From NCBI GenBank assembly GCA_965263155.1, contig OZ253586.1, positions 1,674,001 to 1,738,000 on the forward strand: a stretch of 64,000 nt of DNA, read 5' to 3'. The DNA is from JAAXIE01 sp965263155 (GTDB taxonomy: Bacteria; Chloroflexota; Dehalococcoidia; Lucifugimonadales; JAAXIE01). Under the pieces are notes generated by a model, which was not told the origin of the DNA, searched no databases, and worked only from the letters and a program-made list of their open reading frames with translations. Position numbers and translations under genes: made by a program. Shown here piece by piece: positions 36,694-45,547 of the stretch (positions are counted from its first letter, which is position 1; the number at the start of each line of letters is the position of its first letter).

Positions 36694-38434
36694 CGCCGTG
36701 ACCCGTCGTACACAATGGCATAGGAGCCAATCGGCACGTCCTCCCCGTACACCATTCCCCACACCAAGACGGTGTAGACCCCGGCGCCGTGTTCCTCCAG
36801 GTCCCGACTGATGTCGCCACGTACCTCAAAGCTGGTGCCATCAACTTCCCACCCATCCGCCGTCACCCAACGAACGAACGAAACCTTGTGTATTTCATGC
36901 TCAGCCGCGATTTGTGCTTCCCGATGGGTCTGGTGGGCGCGGTCCGCATCAGTGATGATGCGGTCGGATGGAGGCACGTCGTAGGGGTCTGGGCACGGCT
37001 GATATACGTCATCGAAGAAGGGGTCACCCCGATATGACCAGCCGGGTTCCAGGGGAGGCCGGAAGGCCGCTATCTTCGGGCCCAAATCCACGCAATAGGT
37101 ACGAACAAGCTGTCCCACCGTTAGAGCATGAGGCGTTGGGTCGTAGTAGACCTGCACACCCAGGTCCTGGTCCTCTTTGAAGTCCACCAAAGCGGTCGTT
37201 GACCCTGCCACGGTGAGATGTCCGTCCTTGAGTGTGGGAACGTCCATGTGGGCAAGGAATGCTGTCTCGAACTGCTGCACGGCCCACAGTGTGTAGTCGT
37301 CCCATGCCAGTCCGATGTTGACCACGGCGTAGTGGGCATTAAGCATGGTGCGGCGGTGGCCGGGACTGTTCAGAAATCCGATGACGGTTTTGCGAATCTC
37401 CTGCCGCATATCACTCATGTCCGTGATGCGGGTGTAGCGCCCTTCTAGGCAGGCGTCCAACCCGGACACGTTCTCGCCACTTCTGTGGTACCCGCCTGCA
37501 AAGCTGTAGCGCATGTGGCTCTTGAGTCCGTCGCTGCCCCAATGACCGGAAAAGCAGGTGTCCCCCATGTCTTCGGCATGATCCTGTGCGGCCTGATTGG
37601 TGCCTAGGGTGACGGGCGCTACACCGGCCTGTTCTCGGGCGTCATTGATAAGCTCCAGCATGTACGCTGTGGCCGGATCCTTTCTGGTGACGTTGGCAAC
37701 GGGGTTGGGATGGGTGTAGGGGTGGGTTTGGGAGTCGGGGTTGGTGTTGGGACAGGCGTAGAGGTTGGGATAGGTGTGGGCATGGGCGTCGGCGTCGACG
37801 TGATACGGGCCAATGGCGGTCCATGTCTGGTGCACCACAACTTATCCACTGCGTCTGTGGCCTCTCCTATTTCGGGGTACGTCGCAGTAACCACGTTAAT
37901 TGCCCCATAAGAACCGCTGCTTTCAAACAGCCTGCCTCTATACTTGTTGCCTACGTTCTCGACCATGCCGCTCATACTTCCATATGGATAGTCACGATCA
38001 GCAACGGCTGTTATCGTCTCTTTGGTGTTGACGCTGATCCGTCCGGTATTCGGGTCAATGGTGGTCTCTTGCCAATGATATGTTCGTGGAACATGGGACC
38101 ATCCATACAGATCCGGCTTAAGGTCGCATACTACCCGCGGTGGGGGAGGTTTGGGCGTCGCGGTCGCGGTTCGCGTGGGTGTTGGGACAGGAGTAGATGT
38201 GGGTTTTGAGGTCGGTGTTGGAGTCGGCGTTGTGGATGCAGTCGGCGTTGGCTTAGGTGTAGGCGGGGGTGTTGGGACAGGTGCAGGCGTGGATGCAGGC
38301 GTCTGCGGCGCCCTGGGTGTGGGGTTGGACGTTGGAGTTGCCGTTGGTGCGGGCGTGGGAACTTGGGAGACGCAGCCCACCATCAGCACCAGCGCCATCA
38401 CCACCATGGATATGGCTTGCGTAATCACTCTCAT
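36690..38434 (-). pseudogene. CAP/SCP-domain lipoprotein, split by one frameshift
   Basis: The first part (38434-37619) has a lipoprotein signal peptide ending VLMVGC, a long Thr/Pro linker, a beta-rich middle domain (RTYHWQETTIDPNTGRISVN) and a second Thr/Pro linker. Near 37690 a one-base shift in a C run moves to the frame carrying a CAP domain: MLELINDAREQAGVAPVTLG, HWGSDGLKSHMRY, GENVSG, FLNSPGHRRTMLNAHYA, and then a further ~190-residue tail. CAP (SCP/PR-1) proteins are secreted and bind lipids or other ligands. The shift may be real, an error, or slippage. Total length would be ~580 residues. Confidence 0.75.
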
Positions 38435-38760
38435 CTTCCGTCCCTACAAGTTCATCCTGGCTTGCGCCAGCGATGTCCGCGCCCACTGCGAGCCGCGAAG
38501 GATAATGCCCTGCCCAGCTTCGGAACGGGCTGATTCTTCATCTAGCCTTTCTTGCAGGCCTTCTCAATTTCGCCGTCATACGTCGTGCTGCTCAATCTGA
38601 ACATTCCGATCGAGGGCGGTGCCACGTTGTTGCCCGCCAAACGGCCCATCGGATGCACAGGGCCGACCTGAACCCACCGCCCACTGCATCGCAGGCCGAT
38701 ATCGGTGGAACACTGACCAAGGCCATCGGCGGAAAAGATTCTGTCTCATGGTTGGCCCAT
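38435..38760. other. Spacer, no gene seen
   Basis: Neither strand shows a supported gene between the CAP lipoprotein start and the next minus-strand stop. Frames on both strands lack family resemblance. Confidence 0.4.
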
Positions 38761-39543
38761 TCATCTTCTGACCGGAGCAACTCCCAACAACCTGTTCCGG
38801 GTACCGCCTGCCCAGAGGCACACGCAGACTTCATCGCGCTCCACGACCTCGGGTGGGAGCTTGACCGCAACCTCAAGCGTCTTGCCCTCACAGCGATACC
38901 GACGGGCAATCCACTGACCGGGTCGTTCATTCCAGACCCATTTCGTCTCCTGTTCAGGGGGTACGACAAACCCATAGAGCGTGGTGCGGTCCGGGGTGGT
39001 GAGGGTCACGTTGGTGGAACCTCCCCTGGCACCGGGCGGCGATATGACTCCGAACTCTTCGGTCTGTGCTCTGAAGGTCAGCCAGCCGTCCTGCGCAAGG
39101 CGTGGTCCCACAACCCAGGTAACAGCATCGCCGTGGCGGGTGCTCGGCTCAGTTCTGTCCGCCGGTCGGTGCATCATGGGCGCGGGTCTGGGGGCGGGCA
39201 GCGGAGCCAGCAGGAGCCGGAAGCAGACATAGGACAGAGGCCCGATAGCGGCGGACACCGCACCCCAAAGGATCCCACCCACGATCAACAACAGCCACCA
39301 GTCGTCCGCAGCGCGGAGTTCAGCGGGGGCAAGTTCATGCAGGCTGCGGATACGCTCCTCCAGCCAGCCAACGAGTGCGGACAATCCCGGCCAGAAGTCC
39401 GTCCACTCTTCCAGGTTCCCACTGTAGATGCCCAGCAGCAGCAGCGGAGTTACCACCCCTGCCGAAGCCACCGCATGACGGGCGAGGCGACGGCTCGTCC
39501 GATGCTTGTGGCGGACCCGGACCGGGTTCAGCATCGCCCTCAT
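38761..39543 (-). CDS. Membrane protein with soluble C-terminal domain
   Basis: From ATG 39543, 260 residues. Two membrane segments, GVVTPLLLLGIYSG (~residue 30) and WWLLLIVGGILWGAVSAAIG (~80), precede a soluble domain from ~residue 120 (TWVVGPRLAQDGWLTFRAQ, ERPGQWIARRYRCEGKTLEV, EVVERDEVCVCLW). No family is recognised. AAGGAGGTGCGTG before the ATG nearly matches the leader of the collagen-like gene at 44154. It lies among secreted or membrane proteins on the same strand. Confidence 0.65.
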   Translation of the reverse strand: MRAMLNPVRVRHKHRTSRRLARHAVASAGVVTPLLLLGIYSGNLEEWTDFWPGLSALVGWLEERIRSLHELAPAELRAADDWWLLLIVGGILWGAVSAAIGPLSYVCFRLLLAPLPAPRPAPMMHRPADRTEPSTRHGDAVTWVVGPRLAQDGWLTFRAQTEEFGVISPPGARGGSTNVTLTTPDRTTLYGFVVPPEQETKWVWNERPGQWIARRYRCEGKTLEVAVKLPPEVVERDEVCVCLWAGGTRNRLLGVAPVRR

Positions 39544-39709
39544 CACGCACCTCCTTGTTCCCTTACTGGGCGGCCTTGCCTCTCGTTCCCCACGATGTGC
39601 AGGAAGGCGGCGGCGTCCATCAGGAGCCGGGATGTGCAACCCTATGCGTACGCCGCGACCCCGCATCCTCAGAACACCCAGGATATGAGTCCAATGGCGG
39701 GTCCGAGCT

Positions 39710-40252
39710 TCAATGGGTTGCCTCCGTAGCGGAACGGTCCGCTGCTATCTCTTCCGCGCGGTTCTGGCTCGACGCCCTAGCGACGATGCCGCCGTCAGCA
39801 ATCACTACCCATTCGTCCAAGGTGGCCAGCACGACGGCCTCTTCGGTGTACCTGCTGCACCAGAGTGTGTCCCCCGCCTTCTTGGCTTGCGATTCGCTGC
39901 CATATCGGTCGGGGTATTTCACGTCATCTTTCCTTGACCACATCCCGAACGACTGCTCGAGGGTGTAGTAGTAGGTTCCCTTGTCGTCGTCCCAGATCTC
40001 GTCAATCTCCATCCAGACATCATTTGGATATGGCCGGGCGAGGTCAGCGGTTGACCCGAGATAGCCGCTGCTCCATTCCTTCTCGACCTCCTTGAGTTGG
40101 TCGCATTCGTCCCCTCGAACCGCCTCTGTGACCGCATCGCATCCGGTTCCGTAGGCCACCAGAGTCGCCAATAACAGTGTGGCCAGCACGGTTCGCGCCA
40201 CCACCGGACGCGGCCATCCCCGGCCAGCCCCAGCGACAGACCAGAGTTTCAT
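39710..40252 (-). CDS. Predicted lipoprotein
   Basis: From ATG 40252, 180 residues with AAAGGGGTGA upstream. The N-terminus is a lipoprotein signal: basic start, hydrophobic TVLATLLLATLVAYGTG and Cys. The mature part has YLGSTADLARPYPNDVWMEI, GTYYYTLEQSFGMWSR and DTLWCSRYTEEAVVLATLDE, unrecognised. Its pattern (short region with two conserved Trp, then an IADGG strand) loosely resembles the middle domain of the CAP lipoprotein (KLWCTRHGPP). Likely surface-anchored. Confidence 0.72.
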   Translation of the reverse strand: MKLWSVAGAGRGWPRPVVARTVLATLLLATLVAYGTGCDAVTEAVRGDECDQLKEVEKEWSSGYLGSTADLARPYPNDVWMEIDEIWDDDKGTYYYTLEQSFGMWSRKDDVKYPDRYGSESQAKKAGDTLWCSRYTEEAVVLATLDEWVVIADGGIVARASSQNRAEEIAADRSATEATH

Positions 40253-40756
40253 TGGGTCACCCCTTTCGAGGAAGGCTGGCTGAACCGCGCCCGGCAACGC
40301 CCACTGCGTGGGTGTACCAGTCTTCCTATCTGATCTACTGCACCATGGCCACGACGTCGCGGTCGCCGTTCGGCACAGGTATATTCGGGGTGTCAAGCGC
40401 TCCCCACTTCCATCAGACCAAGAAGACCGCTGACACGGGCACGGCACCGCGGATGGGTCGTGAACGCGAAAATCCACGCCCACGACATCTCTGGTCCTCT
40501 GCGCGCCCTTGCAGCGCTCTGCATACAAGTCCCGCGAACACCCATCGCTAGGCCCAGGTCTGGCCGGCCGGTCAGAACCTCGGCCATGATCCCTAGGGTC
40601 TTGAAAAACGTGGTGGGGCCGATACAGGCCATAGGTCTGGCCGGGTGGAAGCTGCGGGGGTATCTGCCATGTGTACTCAACGGCACGAGCATGAGGAACC
40701 TCGTTTTGTAGTGAACTCTTGATCGCGGATGGGAGCATGGTCTCGGCACATACCCC
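40253..40756. other. Spacer, no supported gene
   Basis: Open frames exist on the minus strand but none has a start site or known domain. The last ~50 bases (from ~40720) are homologous to 44345-44395 and are part of a duplicated promoter region. Confidence 0.4.
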
Positions 40757-40786
40757 TTGATGTATACGCATATATATGCGTGTAAT
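40757..40786 (+). promoter_or_regulatory. Promoter with 16-bp perfect palindrome (copy 1)
   Basis: TTGATG, an 18-base spacer and TGTAAT, with the palindrome ACGCATATATATGCGT (40766-40781) filling the spacer. Upstream sequence (GGATGGGAGCATG, ATACC) is shared with the promoter at 44394. A GTG lies eight bases after the -10 box. Confidence 0.5.
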
Positions 40787-40794
40787 TATAGCAC

Positions 40795-41090
40795 GTGGAA
40801 AAGAGGAGGCCAAGTGTCTGGCAGAAGGGAGCATCGCAGGCATTCTTCTCCCAACTTGGGGTGAGCCAAAGGCGTGCTGGCGGCAACTACACAGGTCGGT
40901 ACTGGGGCAACGGCAGCGGTTTACCACTTCGTGGATGGCCACTCTGTTCCGGGTAGCGGTGGAGGGTCCATTCTCAACGCGTACGGAGAGGCGATTGGAA
41001 TGCAGACCCGTATGGCGGCTTCGTTGAAGATTGGTACCACCACGACGTCTTGTCTTACGCCATCGACCTGACCAGCCAGCCCTTGAACTG
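40795..41090 (+). pseudogene. Remnant of a secreted protein, trypsin-like end
   Basis: The opening (GTG 40795, VEKRRPSVWQ) is homologous at DNA level to the start of the gene at 44430. It is followed in other frames by TQVGTGATAAVYHFVDGHSV and PGSGGGSILNAYGEAIGMQT, reminiscent of the GNSGGP-LxN-xGEVVGI region of trypsin-like HtrA-type proteases, then WYHHDVLSYAIDL and a stop at 41090. Several frameshifts are needed, so it is not functional. The protease link is tentative. Confidence 0.35.
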
Positions 41091-41371
41091 AGCCCGCTGG
41101 TAGTTACCCGGATTTATTGGGTAGTAGTTGGAGAGCGATTTGAGACGGGTGCGGGAGCATGTATCCGGCCCCCATCATTTGTGCCCCAATATCCCCACCA
41201 GTCGAGCGGAGCAATTTGCCAACGTCCTGAGACTCCCGGTGGGTCGCTTCCACTGCAGGGGAAATGCACTCGCTCCCGGCCGCGACATTCCCATGTCGAA
41301 GGTGCAGGGTGGGCTGGAACGCTTTACTGCGAGGGTACCGCGATCGCCCATCCCAGCTCTCGTTGCCCCTA

Positions 41372-41536
41372 CTATGCCCACATCCGTGTCCATACCTTCT
41401 CCGCAGCCTCCAAGACGCCGGTCACAATGACGTGGACAGGAACCGCGACGAAGAGGCAAGCGACCAACTCGGATGGTCCCAAGGTGAAAAGAACCCGTTG
41501 CAACAGTTCCAAGCCATGACTTCCTCCTCCGGCCAT
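41372..41536 (-). CDS. Possible small membrane protein
   Basis: 54 residues from ATG 41536: MAGGGSHGLELLQRVLFTLG then a hydrophobic stretch (LVACLFVAVPVHVIVTGVLE) and a basic end. No family and only a weak ribosome-binding site. The flanking DNA (41090-41790) shows no better candidate. Confidence 0.3.
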   Translation of the reverse strand: MAGGGSHGLELLQRVLFTLGPSELVACLFVAVPVHVIVTGVLEAAEKVWTRMWA

Positions 41537-41790
41537 CTGGGACACAATTCCGGCGCGCGCCTCTCGAAGTTCAACCGACGGACGGCGTGAGTGTGCCACG
41601 ATTCAGCAGTGTCGCTTCAGCCCACTCAGTCAGTTGGAGTGAGTGGTCACCTTTACGCGTACCGCTCCCCCAGTACCAAACGCACGAGCCTAGTGGCACC
41701 AAACCAGCGGGCATCCTATTCCGAAAGCAACTCCGTTCCTCGTATCAGCCGTCCCGTGAATCCCTGTCATCCAGTGATGCGACCCCGGGG

Positions 41791-42450
41791 TCAGCAAGGG
41801 AACTCCTGTCGGGCGGCCACCTGGGCGTGGATATAGCCCACCATCTCGTGGTACGTCTTAGGAAACGGACGACCGTGTGGTCGGTAACGTCGGGCAGGAC
41901 CCATTGTGGACTCACGCATGCGGCGCACTCCCACGACGTGGTGAGCCAACTCATGAGCCAGTGTCCTCAGATTGTTGCCCCCGTTGGCCCAGTTGAGGAC
42001 AATGCGCCCCGTGTATCTGAAGAGTGGAAACAGGGTGTCACCACAGTGCCAACCGAGATAGTGCCGAGGCTTTCTGTTCGGGGCCCAGGCAAATTCCACC
42101 TGTACGGGCGCAACGTCCGCCAGTTGGCATGCAGCAACGACAAGCGCCTCCACATCGCTCGGGGCCACCTTTGCCAGAAGCCCCAACTGCGCTCCTAGGC
42201 ACTCAACTGGGTGCAGGGTCACCATAGGGCCGTGTTCATGCGCGGAGATGGGACATCTCTTCAAGCTCCGGCTCCCTGCCAGAGGCATCGACCCCGGCAG
42301 CGCCTCGGATGGCGCACTTACTGCCGGCTGGGTGCGGCCGAGACAAGCAGGCGCTCCTTCAGCAGGTGCATCAGGCCCACCGTGACCCCACAGTGACGAC
42401 TGAACCGACAATCGGTGCTCGTTTAATGGCCCTTCTCCAGCAGTTCCCAT
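41791..42450 (-). CDS. Putative zinc metallopeptidase (HExxH)
   Basis: 219 residues from ATG 42450, with AAGGAG seven bases upstream. The second half has the zinc-binding motif in NNLRTLAHELAHHVVG and a further His/Glu set in RPFPKTYHEMVGYIHAQ, arranged like minimal SprT-like or WLM-type peptidases. The first ~75 residues are low in recognisable features. No signal peptide is evident. It sits upstream of other secreted-protein genes on the same strand; the substrate is unknown. Confidence 0.6.
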   Translation of the reverse strand: MGTAGEGPLNEHRLSVQSSLWGHGGPDAPAEGAPACLGRTQPAVSAPSEALPGSMPLAGSRSLKRCPISAHEHGPMVTLHPVECLGAQLGLLAKVAPSDVEALVVAACQLADVAPVQVEFAWAPNRKPRHYLGWHCGDTLFPLFRYTGRIVLNWANGGNNLRTLAHELAHHVVGVRRMRESTMGPARRYRPHGRPFPKTYHEMVGYIHAQVAARQEFPC

Positions 42451-42741
42451 CGGATTCTCCTTGGTCTTTAGGACTCCGCACTTCAGAGGGCTTCACCTCG
42501 GCTGGTGGTGGCGAACGCCGCTCCCTGAGGTGGCCGAGTCCCTTCGTCGAACTCACGGCTCAGCTTCCCGGCCCAATGCCTTTCCGCGATCTCGGTCTGA
42601 TCCGGGGAACCCCTGGCGTAGTATGCTCATACCGGGGCGCTGGTCTGCGTCCTGATCCTCAACGGTCAACAGGGCTTTGCATCAAACGCCGTCTGCTACA
42701 AACTCGGCATTCTGCTACAAAGCCCCCATGGGTCCCCGTTG

Positions 42742-44154
42742 TCACTCCTGTTCTTCCATCCATGCCTTCAATTCGGCAAACAGGTCAATGACGCCTATGT
42801 CTTCGGCTTGGTATTCGGATAGCAGCACGTCTTCCAAGGTTGAAACGTCGCTGTGCGTCAGGCGGTAGTGGATGTCTTCACCAAAACGGTCCGCCAAGAA
42901 CTTCATCAACAGGTTGCCACCGAAATAGGTGTCCCCCGGCTGAATTGACTGCACATAGTCCAGTGAAGTCGCCAGGTAGACCAGGTCGTTGTCCGATACG
43001 TAGTCAACCAGCTTCTCGAACGTCTCGGTGCGATTGTGTGCCGTGGTGTTGAACGTCCCCTCATATTCCGCCAGCCCCTCTGACGACCAGTGGGAGGCAG
43101 CATATACCGCGCAACCACGGCGGCCTTCGCACCGGAGTGCCCCTGCGGTGTGTTGAATGGCATGGGTGAATTCATGCATGAAGTTCTTGATATGGCCTTG
43201 GTTGGGAGGCGTACATAGTTGCCCTAGGCACGGGTACCCCAACCAGTCGGAACTGGACGGAGCCAGGTAGGGTATCCATGCGATATTGGCATCACTCGTA
43301 TCGCGGTCAGTATCATAACAACACATGAAACGGGTAAGCCCAACCCCGGCATTGCCGTCGGATTCAGGGATCAGCACCAAATACAGCTCCATCGGCCTGC
43401 TCGTGCGCCCGCTGTAATCGTGAACTACCAGTTGGTCGATATCGTACTTGGCGAACAGCCAGTCCTTTGCTTCTGCAAGCCAATGGCTCACTGGCCCAAC
43501 ATCGCGGGAATGTGGCTCGGTATAGCAGATCGAGTAGTCCGGATAGGCCTGCTCCAGCCAGTCAATATCCTCGTTGTAAAGGGGACAGTTGCCGCGTGGG
43601 GCAGTGGTGGATGCCAAGGGTGGGACAGACAGATTGGCAACGGATATTGTTGGAACCGGTGGGAGAGAGGAACTGCGTGGGGCAATGGCAGGGATAGAGA
43701 CGGACGGTTGTGATGCAGTTGGGATCAGTACCGTGTCCCCCGGAGGACCGGGAGGCCCCTGTGGTCCCTGCTCACCCTGAAGACTCCGCTCGCCCTGTTC
43801 CCCTCTGTCTCCCTTGGCACCTCGCTCGCCCTGGGGACCGCCTTCACCTTGTTCTCCTTGCTCTCCCCGAGGACCCTGCTCGCCTTGCGCGCCGTCCTCC
43901 CCGTCTGCGCCATCCGCGCCGTCAGGCCCAGCATCCCCCCGTTGGCCTTTCTCACCCGTGGCGCCTGCTTCTCCCTGTGCACCCTGAGGTCCTTCTGGTC
44001 CAGCTGCGCCCCGCTCCCCTTGAGGCCCCTGTTCTCCCGTCGGGCCTGGTGGCCCTGCGGGCCCCATGGGGCCCGCACAGGCCATAACCGATGCCATCCA
44101 GATAGCAGACACCAGTAGAGTGACAGTCCGGCCCATCTGGTTCCAATTTGTCAT
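42742..44154 (-). CDS. Collagen-like lipoprotein with gluzincin-type metallopeptidase domain
   Basis: From ATG 44154 (AAGGAGG upstream), 470 residues. A lipoprotein signal (TVTLLVSAIWMASVMAC) is followed at once by 38 Gly-x-y triplets, rich in GEQ, GPQ and GER as in bacterial collagens, with one break where Gly is Ser (SLQ). A Ser/Pro linker leads to a C-terminal enzyme domain with FMHEFTHAIQH (HExxH) and, ~30 residues on, SEGLAEYEG, whose Glu would be the third zinc ligand. So a surface-anchored rod presents a protease. This combination suggests action on host or matrix proteins. It ends LFAELKAWMEEQE. Confidence 0.85.
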   Translation of the reverse strand: MTNWNQMGRTVTLLVSAIWMASVMACAGPMGPAGPPGPTGEQGPQGERGAAGPEGPQGAQGEAGATGEKGQRGDAGPDGADGADGEDGAQGEQGPRGEQGEQGEGGPQGERGAKGDRGEQGERSLQGEQGPQGPPGPPGDTVLIPTASQPSVSIPAIAPRSSSLPPVPTISVANLSVPPLASTTAPRGNCPLYNEDIDWLEQAYPDYSICYTEPHSRDVGPVSHWLAEAKDWLFAKYDIDQLVVHDYSGRTSRPMELYLVLIPESDGNAGVGLTRFMCCYDTDRDTSDANIAWIPYLAPSSSDWLGYPCLGQLCTPPNQGHIKNFMHEFTHAIQHTAGALRCEGRRGCAVYAASHWSSEGLAEYEGTFNTTAHNRTETFEKLVDYVSDNDLVYLATSLDYVQSIQPGDTYFGGNLLMKFLADRFGEDIHYRLTHSDVSTLEDVLLSEYQAEDIGVIDLFAELKAWMEEQE

Positions 44155-44393
44155 CACGCGCCTCCTTGTACGATGGGGCCCCTGTTTCCCGGCCCTTCCC
44201 TTGTCATGGTGTATTCCAACTGTCAATTTTCGATGTAGCCCACTGTCGGCCTAGCCATCCCTCCTCCGTCTGGCCCACATGCCGGGAAATGCCTGTCATC
44301 CGTTGTCGCCAGCCATCTCCTCCGCGCATTGGAGGCTTCGGCTCTGGGGCTTTTGATGATGGATGGGAGCATGATGATCTCGACAAATACCGG

Positions 44394-44423
44394 TTGAGAT
44401 GAACGCATATATATGCGTATAAT
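44394..44423 (+). promoter_or_regulatory. Promoter with 16-bp perfect palindrome (copy 2)
   Basis: TTGAGA (44394), an 18-base spacer and TATAAT (44418-44423). The palindrome ACGCATATATATGCGT occupies 44403-44418 and touches the -10 box, so a bound dimer would block it. The ATG at 44430 is six bases downstream, implying a leaderless transcript as at 33595. Confidence 0.65.
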
Positions 44424-44429
44424 GCTAGC

Positions 44430-44635
44430 ATGGAACAGGAGGACGGCCAAGAGTGGCAGGAGGCTGCGCAGAGATTAAGGAGCGGGCGCTGCCCTGGTTT
44501 GACGGACCCACCGCGTCCTCTCCCCGAGGGCCTTGTCCTGTTCAGGGACATTTCTACCGGCAGGCGTGGTCGATGGCAGTGCGGAGCGCAACTGCCACAC
44601 AGCGGCAGGCCGAGGAGATAGCGGAGTATGCGTGA
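44430..44635 (+). CDS. Small protein of uncertain frame
   Basis: From the leaderless ATG the frame reads EQEDGQEWQEAAQRLRSG and stops at 44621. A second frame from within gives IKERALPWFDGPTASSPRG and ends RQAEEIAEYA at TGA 44635, overlapping the next gene's ATG at 44628. The first part of one and the rest of the other fit together as a ~68-residue helical protein, so a one-base frameshift near 44465 is possible. Either way a short gene lies here. Function unknown. Confidence 0.4.
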
Positions 44636-45119
44636 AATCTACCTCGTGACGCTGGACAATTGGGATGCAACACCGGTGGCCGCCTTCACCAACCGGAGGA
44701 AGGCCCAGAGATTCCACAGGGCGATGGGCGGGTGCGGGCGCATGATGTCTTTTGAAGCCAATCCGCCAATAGGCCCCTGGACAACATACGTCGCCATGGA
44801 TCGGCAGGGAGACGTTCTCGAACGATGGACGCGGATCACTCCCATGGAGGGGCACTCCGGGACAGGAATCTATCTGACGAGTATCCTCCTTGGCACGCCA
44901 AGTGTACGCAGGATCAACACCCTGGGGTTGGTGTACCGAGAATCGTCGCGGGACTCAGCGGGCGTATTCCAACGTGCCCAAGCACTCCGGGAGCAGGTTA
45001 TCGCCCTCGGCCTATGGCCCCCAGAGGCCGATGCAAAGGTGCAGTGCGAGCTGAACAGGGAGATCAGGGCGTGGTTCAATGGGTATACAGGGGTTGTGAA
45101 ACAACCTGAGGACGGCTAG
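44628..45119 (+). CDS. Hypothetical protein, 163 residues
   Basis: Soluble protein starting REIYLVTLDNWDATPVAAFT and ending REIRAWFNGYTGVVKQPEDG. The first ~35 residues (F-TNRRKAQRFHRAMGGC) suggest a small alpha/beta domain, not identified. The ATG overlaps the end of the preceding small gene, so both are probably driven by the palindromic promoter at 44394. No ribosome-binding site beyond GGAGATAG. Confidence 0.6.
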   Translation: MREIYLVTLDNWDATPVAAFTNRRKAQRFHRAMGGCGRMMSFEANPPIGPWTTYVAMDRQGDVLERWTRITPMEGHSGTGIYLTSILLGTPSVRRINTLGLVYRESSRDSAGVFQRAQALREQVIALGLWPPEADAKVQCELNREIRAWFNGYTGVVKQPEDG

Positions 45120-45161
45120 GCGGACGGGCAATCCTAGAGACTTCCCTCTGGGGCTTCTTCT

Positions 45162-45344
45162 TTGGAGGGCGTATTGGGCTTTTGGGAAATCTTCTTTGTA
45201 CTGCTTGCGATAGTTCTCTTTGTTGGACTCGCCATTTGGCTCATTCAGCAGTGGTGGTTTTGGGCTATCGTCGGGGTCGTTTGCCTGTTTGTGGTGATTG
45301 TCTTTGTTATCAGGGCACAGGGGTCGTCTGGTGGTCGGATGTAA
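45162..45344 (+). CDS. Small two-helix membrane protein
   Basis: 60 residues, mostly membrane: FFVLLAIVLFVGLAIWLI, then QQWWFWAIVGVVCLFVVIVFVI, with a short polar end. The start is TTG; a second TTG at 45174 after GGAGGG is equally possible. A broken relative lies near 35.95 kb. Function unknown. Confidence 0.5.
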   Translation: MEGVLGFWEIFFVLLAIVLFVGLAIWLIQQWWFWAIVGVVCLFVVIVFVIRAQGSSGGRM

Positions 45345-45547
45345 GTTCTCCGCCTCCGGTTCCATCCCTGCCGACAATGAGTATAGGTAGGGCTGTGTAG
45401 TAGCCGATATAACGCGGTGATCGCTCCCCGTTCACGGACCAGATTGCGCAACCCCGACCGTCGCTGGCGCGATGGGCCACCGCCTGCACGCTGGTATTGC
45501 AGCGCCCTCCGGTATCTGCCATACAACAACCACCGAGGACTGTGACC

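Noticed and set aside
43710..44087. Long open frames on the plus strand opposite the collagen-like region
   Set aside because: Shadows of the Gly-x-y repeat, rich in Pro/Leu because of the repeat codons.
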